From assembly GCA_963850195.1 (NCBI GenBank), contig CAWKKD010000004.1, forward strand, positions 496,001 through 560,000: a stretch of DNA of 64,000 nucleotides. The letters are read 5' to 3'. The notes beneath the pieces are model-generated. The model was not told the origin of the DNA, searched no databases, and was given only the letters and a program-made list of their open reading frames with translations. The DNA is from Actinoallomurus sp963850195 (lineage in GTDB: Bacteria > Actinomycetota > Actinomycetes > Streptosporangiales > Streptosporangiaceae). Of the stretch, positions 33,110-41,432 are shown in pieces. Each line of letters opens with the position of its first letter. Within the stretch, counting starts at the first letter, position 1. The position numbers were made by a program, and so were the translations under genes.

Positions 33110-36100
33110 GCGCCTGCGGGCGGTCCTGAGCCGCGTCGGCCCGCCCGGGTCCGATGACGCGCCGGTCACGCCGGAGGAGATCGCCGAGATCCTCTGGCTG
33201 GCCGCGCACATGTCCGGGGACGTGCCGGAGGTTCCGGCTCTTCGCGTGGAACCGGCCGAGGACGACGAGGTCACCGAGACCCCGCCGCCGAAGGAGCACG
33301 CGCCGGAGAACCCGGCGCCGTCGCCTGTGCCGGGCCCGGTACCCGTGCCGAAGCGTCGCGAGCTGCGCCCGTCACCGGCCGCGCCGGGCGACGGACGCGA
33401 CGCCACCGACGTCCTGGTCCCGACCGCGCCCATGCTCGACCACCCGCTCGCGGTCCAGCGCGCGCTGCGGCCGCTCAAGCGGCAAGTGCCCGACCGGCGT
33501 ACCCGGATCCTCGACGAACGGGCGACGGCGGCGCGCATCGCCGACCGGCCGCTCGGCGAGCGGCCGTGGGTGCCGGTGATGACGTACGCCCCGGAGCGCT
33601 GGCTGAGCCTCGTGCTCGTGGTCGACGACGGCCCGTCGATGCGGCTGTGGCGTCCGCTGGCGCGCGAGCTGCACGAGACGTTCGTCCGGCTCGGTGCCTT
33701 CCGCGACCTGCGGGTCTGCCATCTCACCGCCACCGAGGGCGGCGTCGGCATCGCGACCGCGCACGGCGGGACGCCAAGAGACGCGGCGACGCTGATCGAC
33801 CCGTCGGGCCGTCAGGTCGTCCTCGTGTTCAGCGACTGCTCGGGACCGCACTGGTGGGACGGGAGCGCGGGCCGTGCCCTGCACCTGTGGGCCAAGACCG
33901 GTCCGGCCGCGATCCTGCAGCCCCTCACCGAACGCCTCTGGCGCCGTACGGCCGCACCGCCCGTGCCCGGCAGTGCGGTCGCCGTACGCGCCTGCGCGCC
34001 CAACACCGAGCTGCGCTTCACCCCGTACGACGGTGCGGGCGACACGCGTACGGGCGCGATCCCGGTGCCCGTGCTGGAGTGCTCGCCGGACTGGCTGGCC
34101 GACTGGGCGACCCTGGTGGCCGGCGGCGGCGCACGGCCCGCCGCGATGACGTACGTGAGCGGGCGCGCGCGCCGCGAGGTCCGGCCGCTGCACCAGGAGC
34201 GCGAACTGCCGATCCGCGAACGCGTCCAGCGCTTCTCGATGACCGCCTCGCCCGAGGCCGCACGGCTCGCCGCGCACGTGGCCGTCTCGTTCCCCGCCCT
34301 GCCGGTGATGCGGCTGATCCAGACGCGGATCCTCGGCGCCTCACGCCCCGGGCACCTGGCCGAGGTGCTGCTCAGTGGCCTGCTGCGGCCCATCGAGGAG
34401 ACCGGCGGGCGGTACGACTTCGTCCCGGGCGCGCGCGAGGCGCTGCTCGCCGGGCTGCCGCGCTCGGAGTCCTGGCACACCGCGGACGTGCTGTACCGCG
34501 TGTCGGAGGAGATCGAGCGCCGGGCCGGTACGGCCGCCGAGACGTTCCGCGCCCACCTCCCGGCCGACGACGGGACCGGCGACCACGCCCTCGGCCCCGA
34601 CGGCCGCCCGTTCGCCCTGGTCAGCGGCGAGGCCATCCGGCTGCTGAACCGCACACCGCCGCCGGTCGACGGCCCACCCGTGGTCCGCACGGCTCCCGCT
34701 CCCCGCCTGAGCGAGGACGCCGTCCGGTTCCTCCGGCTGCTTGGCATCTCCGACCCCCGCGACCTCGACGTCGACGGGTTGTGGGGCACGCGCGCGGACG
34801 CGACGTACCTTCGGGTGCCGATCGGCGAGGACGAGGAGGGCCGGCCGGTCCTGCTGAACCTCCGGGAGCCCGCGCAGGGCGGGATGGGCGCGCACGGCCT
34901 GTGCGTCGGTGCGACCGGGACCGGCAAGAGCGAGTTGCTTCGCACGGTGGTGCTGGCGCTGGCCGCCGCGCATCCGCCCGACGAGCTGGCCATGGTGCTG
35001 GTGGACTACAAGGGCGGCGCGGCGTTCGCCCCGTTCGAGGACCTGCCGCACGTGGCCGGGATGATCACCAACCTGGCGGAGGACGTCGGGCTGGTCGAAC
35101 GCGCCGTCGCCACCCTGACCGGTGAGATCCGCAGGCGGCAGAACCTCCTGCGCAGGGCGGGCTATCTCGCCGACATCGGCGACTACGCGGAGCTGCACAG
35201 GCATGAGCCGCATCGCGAGGAGATGCCTCGTCTGCTCGTGGTCGTCGACGAGTTCGCCGAGCTGCTCGCGACGCGGCCCGAGTTCCTGGAGCTGTTCCTG
35301 TCGATCGGGCAGGTCGGCCGCGCCCTCGGCATCCACCTGCTACTGGCGAGCCAGCGCATCGAGGACCGCGAGCTGACCGCTCTGCAGCCCCACATCGGCT
35401 ACCGGCTCGGGCTGCGTACCTTCACCGAGTGGCAGAGCCGCCGGCTCCTGAACACGACGGACGCGTACCGGCTGCCGCTCTCGCCCGGCTCCGGCATCCT
35501 GAAGGTGGCCAGCGGCACCTACCGGCGGTTCGACGCCGCGTACGTCTCAGGACCGGCCTTCGACGGGAACGACGTCGTTCACGGCGGTGAGCGGTCGCTG
35601 CTCCGGCTCCTGACCGCACGGCTGGCACGGCGCGGTGAGCCGAACCGCCGCATCTGGCTGCCGCCCCTGGCCGACCTCGTCACGCTGGACCAGGTCTGCG
35701 GCGTACCCGAGACCACCGATCAGGGCCTCCGGCTACCGAGACCGTCCTCCGCGCCGGGTCTGCGCCCACCGCTCGGCGTCGTCGACGACCCGGCGCGTCA
35801 CCGGCAGCCTGTGTGGGCCCTCGACCTGGACTCGAACGGCGGCCACGTCGCGGTGGTCGGGTCACCGCAGTCGGGCAAGACCACGCTGCTGCGCACCCTG
35901 GTCACCTCACTCGCGCTCACGGCCACCCCACGACAGGTCGCGATCTACACGGTCGACCTGGCCGGCAGCGCCGGGCTCCGACCGCTGGGCGCGCTGCCGC
36001 ACGTCGGCGAGGTCGCCGGGTCCACCGACGAGGGACAGGTCCGGCGCAACGCCGAAGAGGAGCAGGTACGGCGCACCGTCGAAGAGGTGCGCGCCATGCT

Positions 36101-37937
36101 CGACCAGCGCGAGCAGCTGTTCCGCGAGCAGGAGATCACGTCGGTCTCCCAGCTCCGGTCGATGCACGCGGCGGGCATGCTACGGGAGCTGCCGTCCGCC
36201 GACGTCGTCCTCGTGGTCGACGGCATCGGCGCGGTCCGCGGCGTCTTCGACGAGCTCGAGGGGCACCTCGTCCATCTCATCCGGCGCGGCGGCGGCTACG
36301 GGATCCACGTCGTCGCGAGCATGCTGCGCCGTGGCGACGTGAACCCCGCGCTCTGGTCGGGCTTCGGCGCGACGGTGGAGCTACGGCTCAACGAGCCGTC
36401 AGACTCGGTGATCGACCGGGAGCGGGCCGGGAACATCCGGATCGACCAGCCGGGACGCGCCCTCATCGAGGGTGGCCTGTTCGCACAAGTGGCCCTGCCG
36501 CGCGTCGACGGCGTCGCGTCTGCGGACGACCTCGCGGAGGCCGTGAGGCATACCGCCCGCGCGGTGCGCGACGCCTGGCCCGGCGACTCCGCCCCCTCGG
36601 TGCGCGTGCTCCCGCGGCGGCTCCCTGAAGGCGACCTGCCCAGCACCGTACGCGAGCCCCACCGCGTGCCGATCGGCGTGGAGGAGACGCGGCTGGACCC
36701 CGTCCACCTCGACCTGTTCGGGCGCGACCGGCACCTGCTCGTGCTGGGCGACGACCTGTGCGGCAAGACCAACCTGCTCCGCCTCATCGCCCGCGGTCTC
36801 GCAGAGCGATTCCCTCCCGAGCAGCTCACCTTCGTCGTCATGGATCCCCGGCGAGGGCTGCGCGATGTGGTGCCGGACGCGTACATCGACGGCTACGCGG
36901 GCGATGCCGAGGCCTGCGCCCAGATCGCGTCCTACGCCGTCGACCGGCTGCGGCGGCCCGTCACACGCCTGCGGCAGACGGTCGTGCTGGCCGACGACTA
37001 CGAGATCCTCACGCCCGGCGGCCGGCAGCCGTTCGCGCCCTTCCTCCCCGTCCTGACGAACTACGCCGGCCTGCACTTCGTGGTGACGCGCCGGGTCACC
37101 GGCGCCGGGCGCGACGTGTCCCAGATCGTGGCTGGCCAGGTCACGAGGGCCGGGCTCGGTCTGCGGGACCCCTTCCTGTCGGCGATGCGGGAGGACGGCG
37201 CGACCGGCCTGGTGATGACCGGCCGGCGCGCCGAGGGGCCGCTCCTGTCCGGCGTGTACGCCTCGCCGCAGCCCCCCGGACGCGGCCGCTGGGTGCGCCC
37301 CGGCGAGCCGACCCGTCTCGTCCAGACCGCGCTGGTGAGCGCCGACGACCAGAACCTCCGGATGATGCTCGCGGTCGACGTCGAGGTGCTGCCCCAGGCG
37401 TCGAAGCGTGAAATGGCCGACGTCCGGAGAGACCTGCGGGACGTGCTGAACGAGTGCGAGCGGGTCATGGGAGGGGACGATCCCTGGACCCGGCGGCCGT
37501 TCGGCGAGGGTCTCCTGTTCGAGGTGCCCGGCGACGACCTGGCCGGGTTCGCGGAGGGGTTCCCACGCATCCTCGGGCAGGCCCTGCGCGACCACAACGC
37601 CGGACGGCCCGCCGAGCTCCGCATGCGGCTACGGGCGGCCCTGCACTACGGCCCGGCCGGTCTGTCCTCCATGAGCCGGCACGAGGACCTGGACACCCTG
37701 GCGGTGCTGCGGGACGGGCTGCCGCTACGGCGCCGGCTCCAGAAACACCCCGGCACGGACGTGGGCCTGATCATGTCGATCACGCTCCACCGGAGGCTGG
37801 CCCAGCAGGATCCGGGCCTGCTGGACCGCCTCCGGCTCGTACCGAGCTCGCGCCCGGAGCAGAGCGCCCGCACCGGCGGGTTCATCTACACGGAGCTCAG
37901 TCCTCCAGGAAGATCAGGTCCTCCGGAGGATGCGTGA
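33099..37937 (+). CDS. SAV_2336/vWA-like N-terminus fused to EccC-type triple FtsK/SpoIIIE ATPase and a cyclase-homology C-terminus
   Basis: 1612 residues from ATG 33099. After a Pro-rich linker (~60-110), residues ~115-530 match the SAV_2336 N-terminal family; a vWA-like MIDAS appears as DDGPS (Asp176, Gly178, Ser180). Three P-loop domains then follow with EccC layout: D1 GATGTGKS 604-611 with VVDEF (Asp717-Glu718); D2 GSPQSGKT 921-928 with VVDG (Asp1041); D3 GDDLCGKT 1217-1224 with ADDY (Asp1299-Asp1300). Only D1 keeps the catalytic Glu, as in mycobacterial EccC. The last ~190 residues (from ~1424, LAVDVEVLP) resemble a class III cyclase domain with the second metal Asp replaced (FGEGLLF). 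No membrane helices are seen, unlike EccC, and no other ESX gene is nearby. Confidence 0.85.
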   Translation: MTVERLRAVLSRVGPPGSDDAPVTPEEIAEILWLAAHMSGDVPEVPALRVEPAEDDEVTETPPPKEHAPENPAPSPVPGPVPVPKRRELRPSPAAPGDGRDATDVLVPTAPMLDHPLAVQRALRPLKRQVPDRRTRILDERATAARIADRPLGERPWVPVMTYAPERWLSLVLVVDDGPSMRLWRPLARELHETFVRLGAFRDLRVCHLTATEGGVGIATAHGGTPRDAATLIDPSGRQVVLVFSDCSGPHWWDGSAGRALHLWAKTGPAAILQPLTERLWRRTAAPPVPGSAVAVRACAPNTELRFTPYDGAGDTRTGAIPVPVLECSPDWLADWATLVAGGGARPAAMTYVSGRARREVRPLHQERELPIRERVQRFSMTASPEAARLAAHVAVSFPALPVMRLIQTRILGASRPGHLAEVLLSGLLRPIEETGGRYDFVPGAREALLAGLPRSESWHTADVLYRVSEEIERRAGTAAETFRAHLPADDGTGDHALGPDGRPFALVSGEAIRLLNRTPPPVDGPPVVRTAPAPRLSEDAVRFLRLLGISDPRDLDVDGLWGTRADATYLRVPIGEDEEGRPVLLNLREPAQGGMGAHGLCVGATGTGKSELLRTVVLALAAAHPPDELAMVLVDYKGGAAFAPFEDLPHVAGMITNLAEDVGLVERAVATLTGEIRRRQNLLRRAGYLADIGDYAELHRHEPHREEMPRLLVVVDEFAELLATRPEFLELFLSIGQVGRALGIHLLLASQRIEDRELTALQPHIGYRLGLRTFTEWQSRRLLNTTDAYRLPLSPGSGILKVASGTYRRFDAAYVSGPAFDGNDVVHGGERSLLRLLTARLARRGEPNRRIWLPPLADLVTLDQVCGVPETTDQGLRLPRPSSAPGLRPPLGVVDDPARHRQPVWALDLDSNGGHVAVVGSPQSGKTTLLRTLVTSLALTATPRQVAIYTVDLAGSAGLRPLGALPHVGEVAGSTDEGQVRRNAEEEQVRRTVEEVRAMLDQREQLFREQEITSVSQLRSMHAAGMLRELPSADVVLVVDGIGAVRGVFDELEGHLVHLIRRGGGYGIHVVASMLRRGDVNPALWSGFGATVELRLNEPSDSVIDRERAGNIRIDQPGRALIEGGLFAQVALPRVDGVASADDLAEAVRHTARAVRDAWPGDSAPSVRVLPRRLPEGDLPSTVREPHRVPIGVEETRLDPVHLDLFGRDRHLLVLGDDLCGKTNLLRLIARGLAERFPPEQLTFVVMDPRRGLRDVVPDAYIDGYAGDAEACAQIASYAVDRLRRPVTRLRQTVVLADDYEILTPGGRQPFAPFLPVLTNYAGLHFVVTRRVTGAGRDVSQIVAGQVTRAGLGLRDPFLSAMREDGATGLVMTGRRAEGPLLSGVYASPQPPGRGRWVRPGEPTRLVQTALVSADDQNLRMMLAVDVEVLPQASKREMADVRRDLRDVLNECERVMGGDDPWTRRPFGEGLLFEVPGDDLAGFAEGFPRILGQALRDHNAGRPAELRMRLRAALHYGPAGLSSMSRHEDLDTLAVLRDGLPLRRRLQKHPGTDVGLIMSITLHRRLAQQDPGLLDRLRLVPSSRPEQSARTGGFIYTELSPPGRSGPPEDA

Positions 37938-38760
37938 GGCGTACGGTCTGACCGGTGACCTCGACGATGGTGTCCAGGCCCGTCGCGCGGGACTCGGAGA
38001 TGACGAACAGCCGGTCGTTGCGGGTGGCGAGGAAGGTGCCCAGGCCGTCGAGCGTCGTGTCGCCCGCGCCGAGGGCGAAGTAGTCGATGAGGCGGCGGAA
38101 CAGCTTCGGCAGGATCACCACCTGGTCGTCCAGCGCGGCGAGGGTGGTGATGGTCGCGCCGGACGTCGTGGCGTCGGTCGCCCACACGCCGAGGCCGCCG
38201 GCGCGGGCCTTCTGCGCCACGGTGGTCAGCTCGTCGCGCAGGTCCGGGTACAGCTTGCTGTAGAACGTCGGGTACGCGAGGCCCTCGGCGAGGAGCCGGT
38301 GGTTGGTGCTGTGCCGCAGCAGGTCGGTCGAGACCTCGACGGTGGACAGGTCCTCGTGGTCGGTGGTGCCGTCGAAGGCGAAGGACACCGGACGGCCGTA
38401 CTTGTCGGCGAAGCGCGTGAGGATGTAGCCCGGCGTCTGGTCGGGCGTGGCGCTCGTGATGGTCTCGCGGTCGCGCTTGACGTCGCTGAAGCCCAGCAGG
38501 GCGACGAGACGGTCGGCGGCGGCGTGGGCCAGGGCCAGCGGCTGGTGATGGGTGAACGCCCCGTGCGCCCGCGGCGTGTAGTGGGTCTCCAGCGCGTCGA
38601 TCGCGTCGAGCCGTAGCTGCGCGCCGCCGGTACGGCTCAGCAGGGTCCCCAGGCCCAGCTTGGTGAAAGCCTCGAGGTCGTCGGGGTAGAAATGCACCGA
38701 GTCGCCGTCGGGCTGGCTGTGCAGAATCCGATACTGCCCCTTGATCACGTTAAGCGGCAT
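37897..38760 (-). CDS. Staphylococcal-nuclease-fold (SNase/TNase) protein
   Basis: 287 residues without signal peptide. The catalytic layout of micrococcal nuclease can be traced: PDGDSV (Asp20), LRLDAIDALE giving Arg50, Asp55 and Glu58 with the same spacing as Arg35, Asp40 and Glu43, and DKYGR (119-123) giving Arg123 for Arg87. Further conserved blocks are ATPDQTPGYILTRF and GLAYPTFYSKLYPDLR. It is twice the length of secreted SNase, with a C-terminal region of unknown role. Probably a cytoplasmic nuclease. It converges on the 33099-37937 gene and overlaps its end by 41 bp. Confidence 0.8.
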   Translation of the reverse strand: MPLNVIKGQYRILHSQPDGDSVHFYPDDLEAFTKLGLGTLLSRTGGAQLRLDAIDALETHYTPRAHGAFTHHQPLALAHAAADRLVALLGFSDVKRDRETITSATPDQTPGYILTRFADKYGRPVSFAFDGTTDHEDLSTVEVSTDLLRHSTNHRLLAEGLAYPTFYSKLYPDLRDELTTVAQKARAGGLGVWATDATTSGATITTLAALDDQVVILPKLFRRLIDYFALGAGDTTLDGLGTFLATRNDRLFVISESRATGLDTIVEVTGQTVRLTHPPEDLIFLED

Positions 38761-38929
38761 GACATACCCCGATCCCCCGAAGTCCCGGTGGCGCCCCCCG
38801 CGCCGCCGGTCACTCCCCTGCGAGGAGTCAACCAGGCAGCGGACGCGAAAGCCCGTACAAACGCCGCCCGACCTGCGACGTCACGGCGCGTAGACCTCGA
38901 GGGCGGAACCGGCGGCTTCGACGGAAGCA

Positions 38930-39811
38930 TCATGCGATCGATGGACGTCCGAGCTTCTCCAGGAGTGCGGTGAGGGTCGCCCCGAGCGGGGCGTCGAGGG
39001 TCACGCGGGCCTGCGCGTCGCCACGCGTCGCGCCGTGGTTGACGATCGCGACCGGTACGTCGTGCGCCGCCGCGTGGCGTACGAAGCGGTATCCCGACAG
39101 CACCGTCAGGGACGACCCGAGGACGAGCAGCGTACGTGCGCGTTCGGTCAGCGCGTAGCACTCCTCGACCCGGGGGCGCGGGACGTTCTCGCCGAAGAAG
39201 ATCACGTCGGGCTTGAGGACGCCGCCGCAGCTCTCGCAGGCCACGACCTGGAAGTCGCCGATCTGGTCGTCGGCCAGCACCGCGTCGCCGTCGGGGTTGA
39301 TCGCGTCGATCCGCGCGTGCCAGCCGGGGTTGGCCGCGCGCAGCCGCTCGTCGAGCGTCCGGCGCGGGGTACGGCGGCGGCAGCCCAGGCAGGCGACGCG
39401 GTCGAGGCTGCCGTGCAGCTCGATGACGTCACGCGCGCCGGCCTCCTGGTGCAGGCCGTCGACGTTCTGGGTGATGACCGCGCCGACCAGGCCGCGGCCC
39501 TGGAGCGCGGCGACGGCCCGGTGCCCGGCGTTGGGCTCGGCGCGCGCGATGTGCCGCCAGCCCGCGTGGCTGCGCGCCCAGTAGCGGCGGCGTGCCGCCT
39601 CACCGCCGACGAACGTCTGGTACGTCATCGGCTCGGCGCGACGACTGCGCCCGGTCTCTCCCCGGTAGTCCGGGATCCCGGACTCCGTCGACAGGCCTGC
39701 CCCGCTCAGCACCACGACGCCGCCGTCCGCGACGAGCCCCGCGAGCGCCTCGAACGCCGGCCCGCTCAGCATCTCGAGAGCATCGCATCCGTCGTCCACC
39801 ACCCGATTCAT
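38930..39811 (-). CDS. Sir2 family NAD-dependent protein deacylase (sirtuin)
   Basis: 293 residues. NAD-binding motif GAGLSTESGIPDYRG (37-51), TQNVDGLHQEAG (114-125), catalytic His133 in ELHGS, and a zinc site from Cys141-x-x-Cys144 and Cys192-x-x-Cys195. GSSLTVLSGYRF completes the Rossmann part. It therefore looks like a true protein deacylase, not the zinc-free Sir2 variants used as anti-phage NADases. Stand-alone gene, 120 bp after an unrelated promoter region; no partner identified. Confidence 0.93.
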   Translation of the reverse strand: MNRVVDDGCDALEMLSGPAFEALAGLVADGGVVVLSGAGLSTESGIPDYRGETGRSRRAEPMTYQTFVGGEAARRRYWARSHAGWRHIARAEPNAGHRAVAALQGRGLVGAVITQNVDGLHQEAGARDVIELHGSLDRVACLGCRRRTPRRTLDERLRAANPGWHARIDAINPDGDAVLADDQIGDFQVVACESCGGVLKPDVIFFGENVPRPRVEECYALTERARTLLVLGSSLTVLSGYRFVRHAAAHDVPVAIVNHGATRGDAQARVTLDAPLGATLTALLEKLGRPSIA

Positions 39812-39855
39812 CCCTCAATGGTGCACGACGGCCGGGACCGGAGGGACGCGGCTCG

Positions 39856-40434
39856 TCAGGAGCCCTGGACCCGTACGCCGTCGAGGGCGATGCCGAGCAC
39901 GCGTTCGCGCTGGGCGTCGTCGGCGAAGCCGGCGGCGGTGATGCCGGTGATCATTCGCAGGACGTCGTCGAAGCTCGCGTCGCGGCGGGCCTCACCGGCC
40001 TCCTGCGCGCGGACGAGCAGGGGCTCCCCCGCGGCGTACATCGCGTCCCGGCAGGAACGGAAGCTCTCCGCGTCGCGGTTGAGTGCCTCGTGGACGGCGC
40101 GCCTGGTGGCGGCGTAGCCGGCGAAGCCGCGCAGCCAGGTGGCGAAAGCCACCCACGGCGGCAGGCCGGCGACCTCCTCCGCCGCGTCGCACAGCTCCTC
40201 GACCTCGCCGACGTACACGGCGTCGAACAGGTCCTGCCGGGTCGGGAAGTTGCGGTACAGCGTGCCGATGCCGACGCCCGCGCGGCGCGCGATGTCCTCC
40301 AGGGAGGCCTCCGTGCCGTGTTCGGCGAACGCCTCTCGTGCCGCGCCGAGCAGGGCGTCGAAGTTGCGTCGCGCGTCGGCGCGGCGCGGGCGCCGTACCG
40401 CGACGCCTGGGTCCGTGACCGCCTTGTCCGGCAC
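39856..40434 (-). CDS. TetR/AcrR family transcriptional regulator
   Basis: 192 residues. The helix-turn-helix (~20-68) includes AREAFAEHGTEASLEDIARRAGVGIGTLYRNFPTRQDLF, the standard TetR recognition helix, and the C-terminal domain ends in a conserved helix with EVAGLPPWVAFATWLRGFAGY. The ligand and target are unknown. The MBL-fold gene lies 130 bp upstream on the same strand and may be its target. Confidence 0.9.
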   Translation of the reverse strand: MPDKAVTDPGVAVRRPRRADARRNFDALLGAAREAFAEHGTEASLEDIARRAGVGIGTLYRNFPTRQDLFDAVYVGEVEELCDAAEEVAGLPPWVAFATWLRGFAGYAATRRAVHEALNRDAESFRSCRDAMYAAGEPLLVRAQEAGEARRDASFDDVLRMITGITAAGFADDAQRERVLGIALDGVRVQGS

Positions 40435-40454
40435 CGGGTCCTCCCTCGCCGCGT

Positions 40455-40472
40455 GAGGCGGAGGCCCGCCTC
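40455..40472 (-). terminator. Short GC-rich hairpin between MBL-fold and tetR genes
   Basis: GAGGCGG, loop AGGC, CCGCCTC: perfect 7-bp stem. It sits downstream of the MBL-fold gene and 21 bp above the tetR start, so it may end transcription or attenuate it. There is no U-tract. Confidence 0.35.
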
Positions 40473-40565
40473 CGTCGTTCCGGAGGCCGGCTTCGACCCC
40501 TCCGCGGGTCGTCAGCAGATCTGCGGGGAGAGCCTATTGCAGGGCCACCGGGCAGGACCGGCCGT

Positions 40566-41354
40566 TCACCGGCCGGCCAGCTCCGCGGTGAGCGCCGGCC
40601 ACACGATCGGGTCGTGTCCTGGTACGAGCCGGTAGCCGCGTTCGGCCGCGATGTGCTTCAGCCGGCGGATCGGTTCGACCGTCTCCTCCGGGTTCACGCC
40701 GATGGTGCTGCCGACCGGCCGCTCGTGCTCGATGTTCTCGGTGAGGTCGGCGGCGTCGAAGGCGAAGACGAACCCGCCTCCCTCCTCGAGGTCGACCACG
40801 AAGCTCTGGTGGCCGGGCGTGTGCCCGGCGGTCAGGATCGCGGTGACGCCGGGCGCGATCTCCACGTCGCCCTCCGCCTGCCGCCAGTCGATCCGCGGGT
40901 CGTCGAAGTCGACGCGGTAGATGGAGTGCTTCTCGGGCTCGGGGCCCGACAGCCCGTACGCGAGCTCGCTCCGCTGGACGTGCACCGGCACCCGGCCCGC
41001 GAAGTGCTTCAGCCCGCCCGCGTGGTCGGAGTGCAGGTGGCTCACGGCGACCGCGTGGACGTCGGCGAGGTCGATCCCGGCCCCGGCCATCGCCTCCTCG
41101 ATCGGCTCGCCGGGCCCCGGCAGCACCGGCCGGTAGACCGGGTCGGGGTAGAACCGGCGGCGCAGGGCCACGTCGCGGATAAGCGCGGTGTTGAAGCCGG
41201 TGTCGAGCAGCAGCCACCCGCCGTCGCACTCGAGCAGTACGCCGGGCACCGGCTCGCGCAGCCGCTCGTCCGGCGACGCCCCGTGCACCGAGACCGACTT
41301 GGGAAGGTCCTCCCAGCCGAGGGTCAGCAGCACGATCCGGCGTACGCCGCTCAT
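40566..41354 (-). CDS. Metallo-beta-lactamase-fold hydrolase, N-acyl homoserine lactonase-like
   Basis: 262 residues. The metal motif is HLHSDH (106-111), with the downstream His in AGHTPGHQS and the bridging Asp in FDAADL (a DAADL stretch as in AHL lactonases) and a final His near the end. The N-terminus lacks a signal peptide. This arrangement matches AttM/AhlD-type lactonases, but the same family also includes general lactonases, so quorum quenching is only a possibility. Neighbour tetR downstream, SDR gene 79 bp upstream on the same strand. Confidence 0.82.
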   Translation of the reverse strand: MSGVRRIVLLTLGWEDLPKSVSVHGASPDERLREPVPGVLLECDGGWLLLDTGFNTALIRDVALRRRFYPDPVYRPVLPGPGEPIEEAMAGAGIDLADVHAVAVSHLHSDHAGGLKHFAGRVPVHVQRSELAYGLSGPEPEKHSIYRVDFDDPRIDWRQAEGDVEIAPGVTAILTAGHTPGHQSFVVDLEEGGGFVFAFDAADLTENIEHERPVGSTIGVNPEETVEPIRRLKHIAAERGYRLVPGHDPIVWPALTAELAGR

Positions 41355-41432
41355 GGCCGGCCCACCGGCCCTTCGGCGCGCGGATCAACGTACCTGGAGA
41401 TCGACCGCATCGTGGGCCCAGAGTAGTCGCGG

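Noticed and set aside
33099..37937. A complete type VII (ESX) secretion locus
   Set aside because: Only the EccC-like motor is present. No EccB, EccD, EccE, mycosin or WXG100 genes occur anywhere in the window.
38930..39811. Sir2 as an anti-phage NADase next to the VMAP operon
   Set aside because: The gene has the zinc-binding Cys tetrad and typical deacylase motifs and no linked Argonaute, HerA or similar partner; ordinary protein deacylase is more likely.
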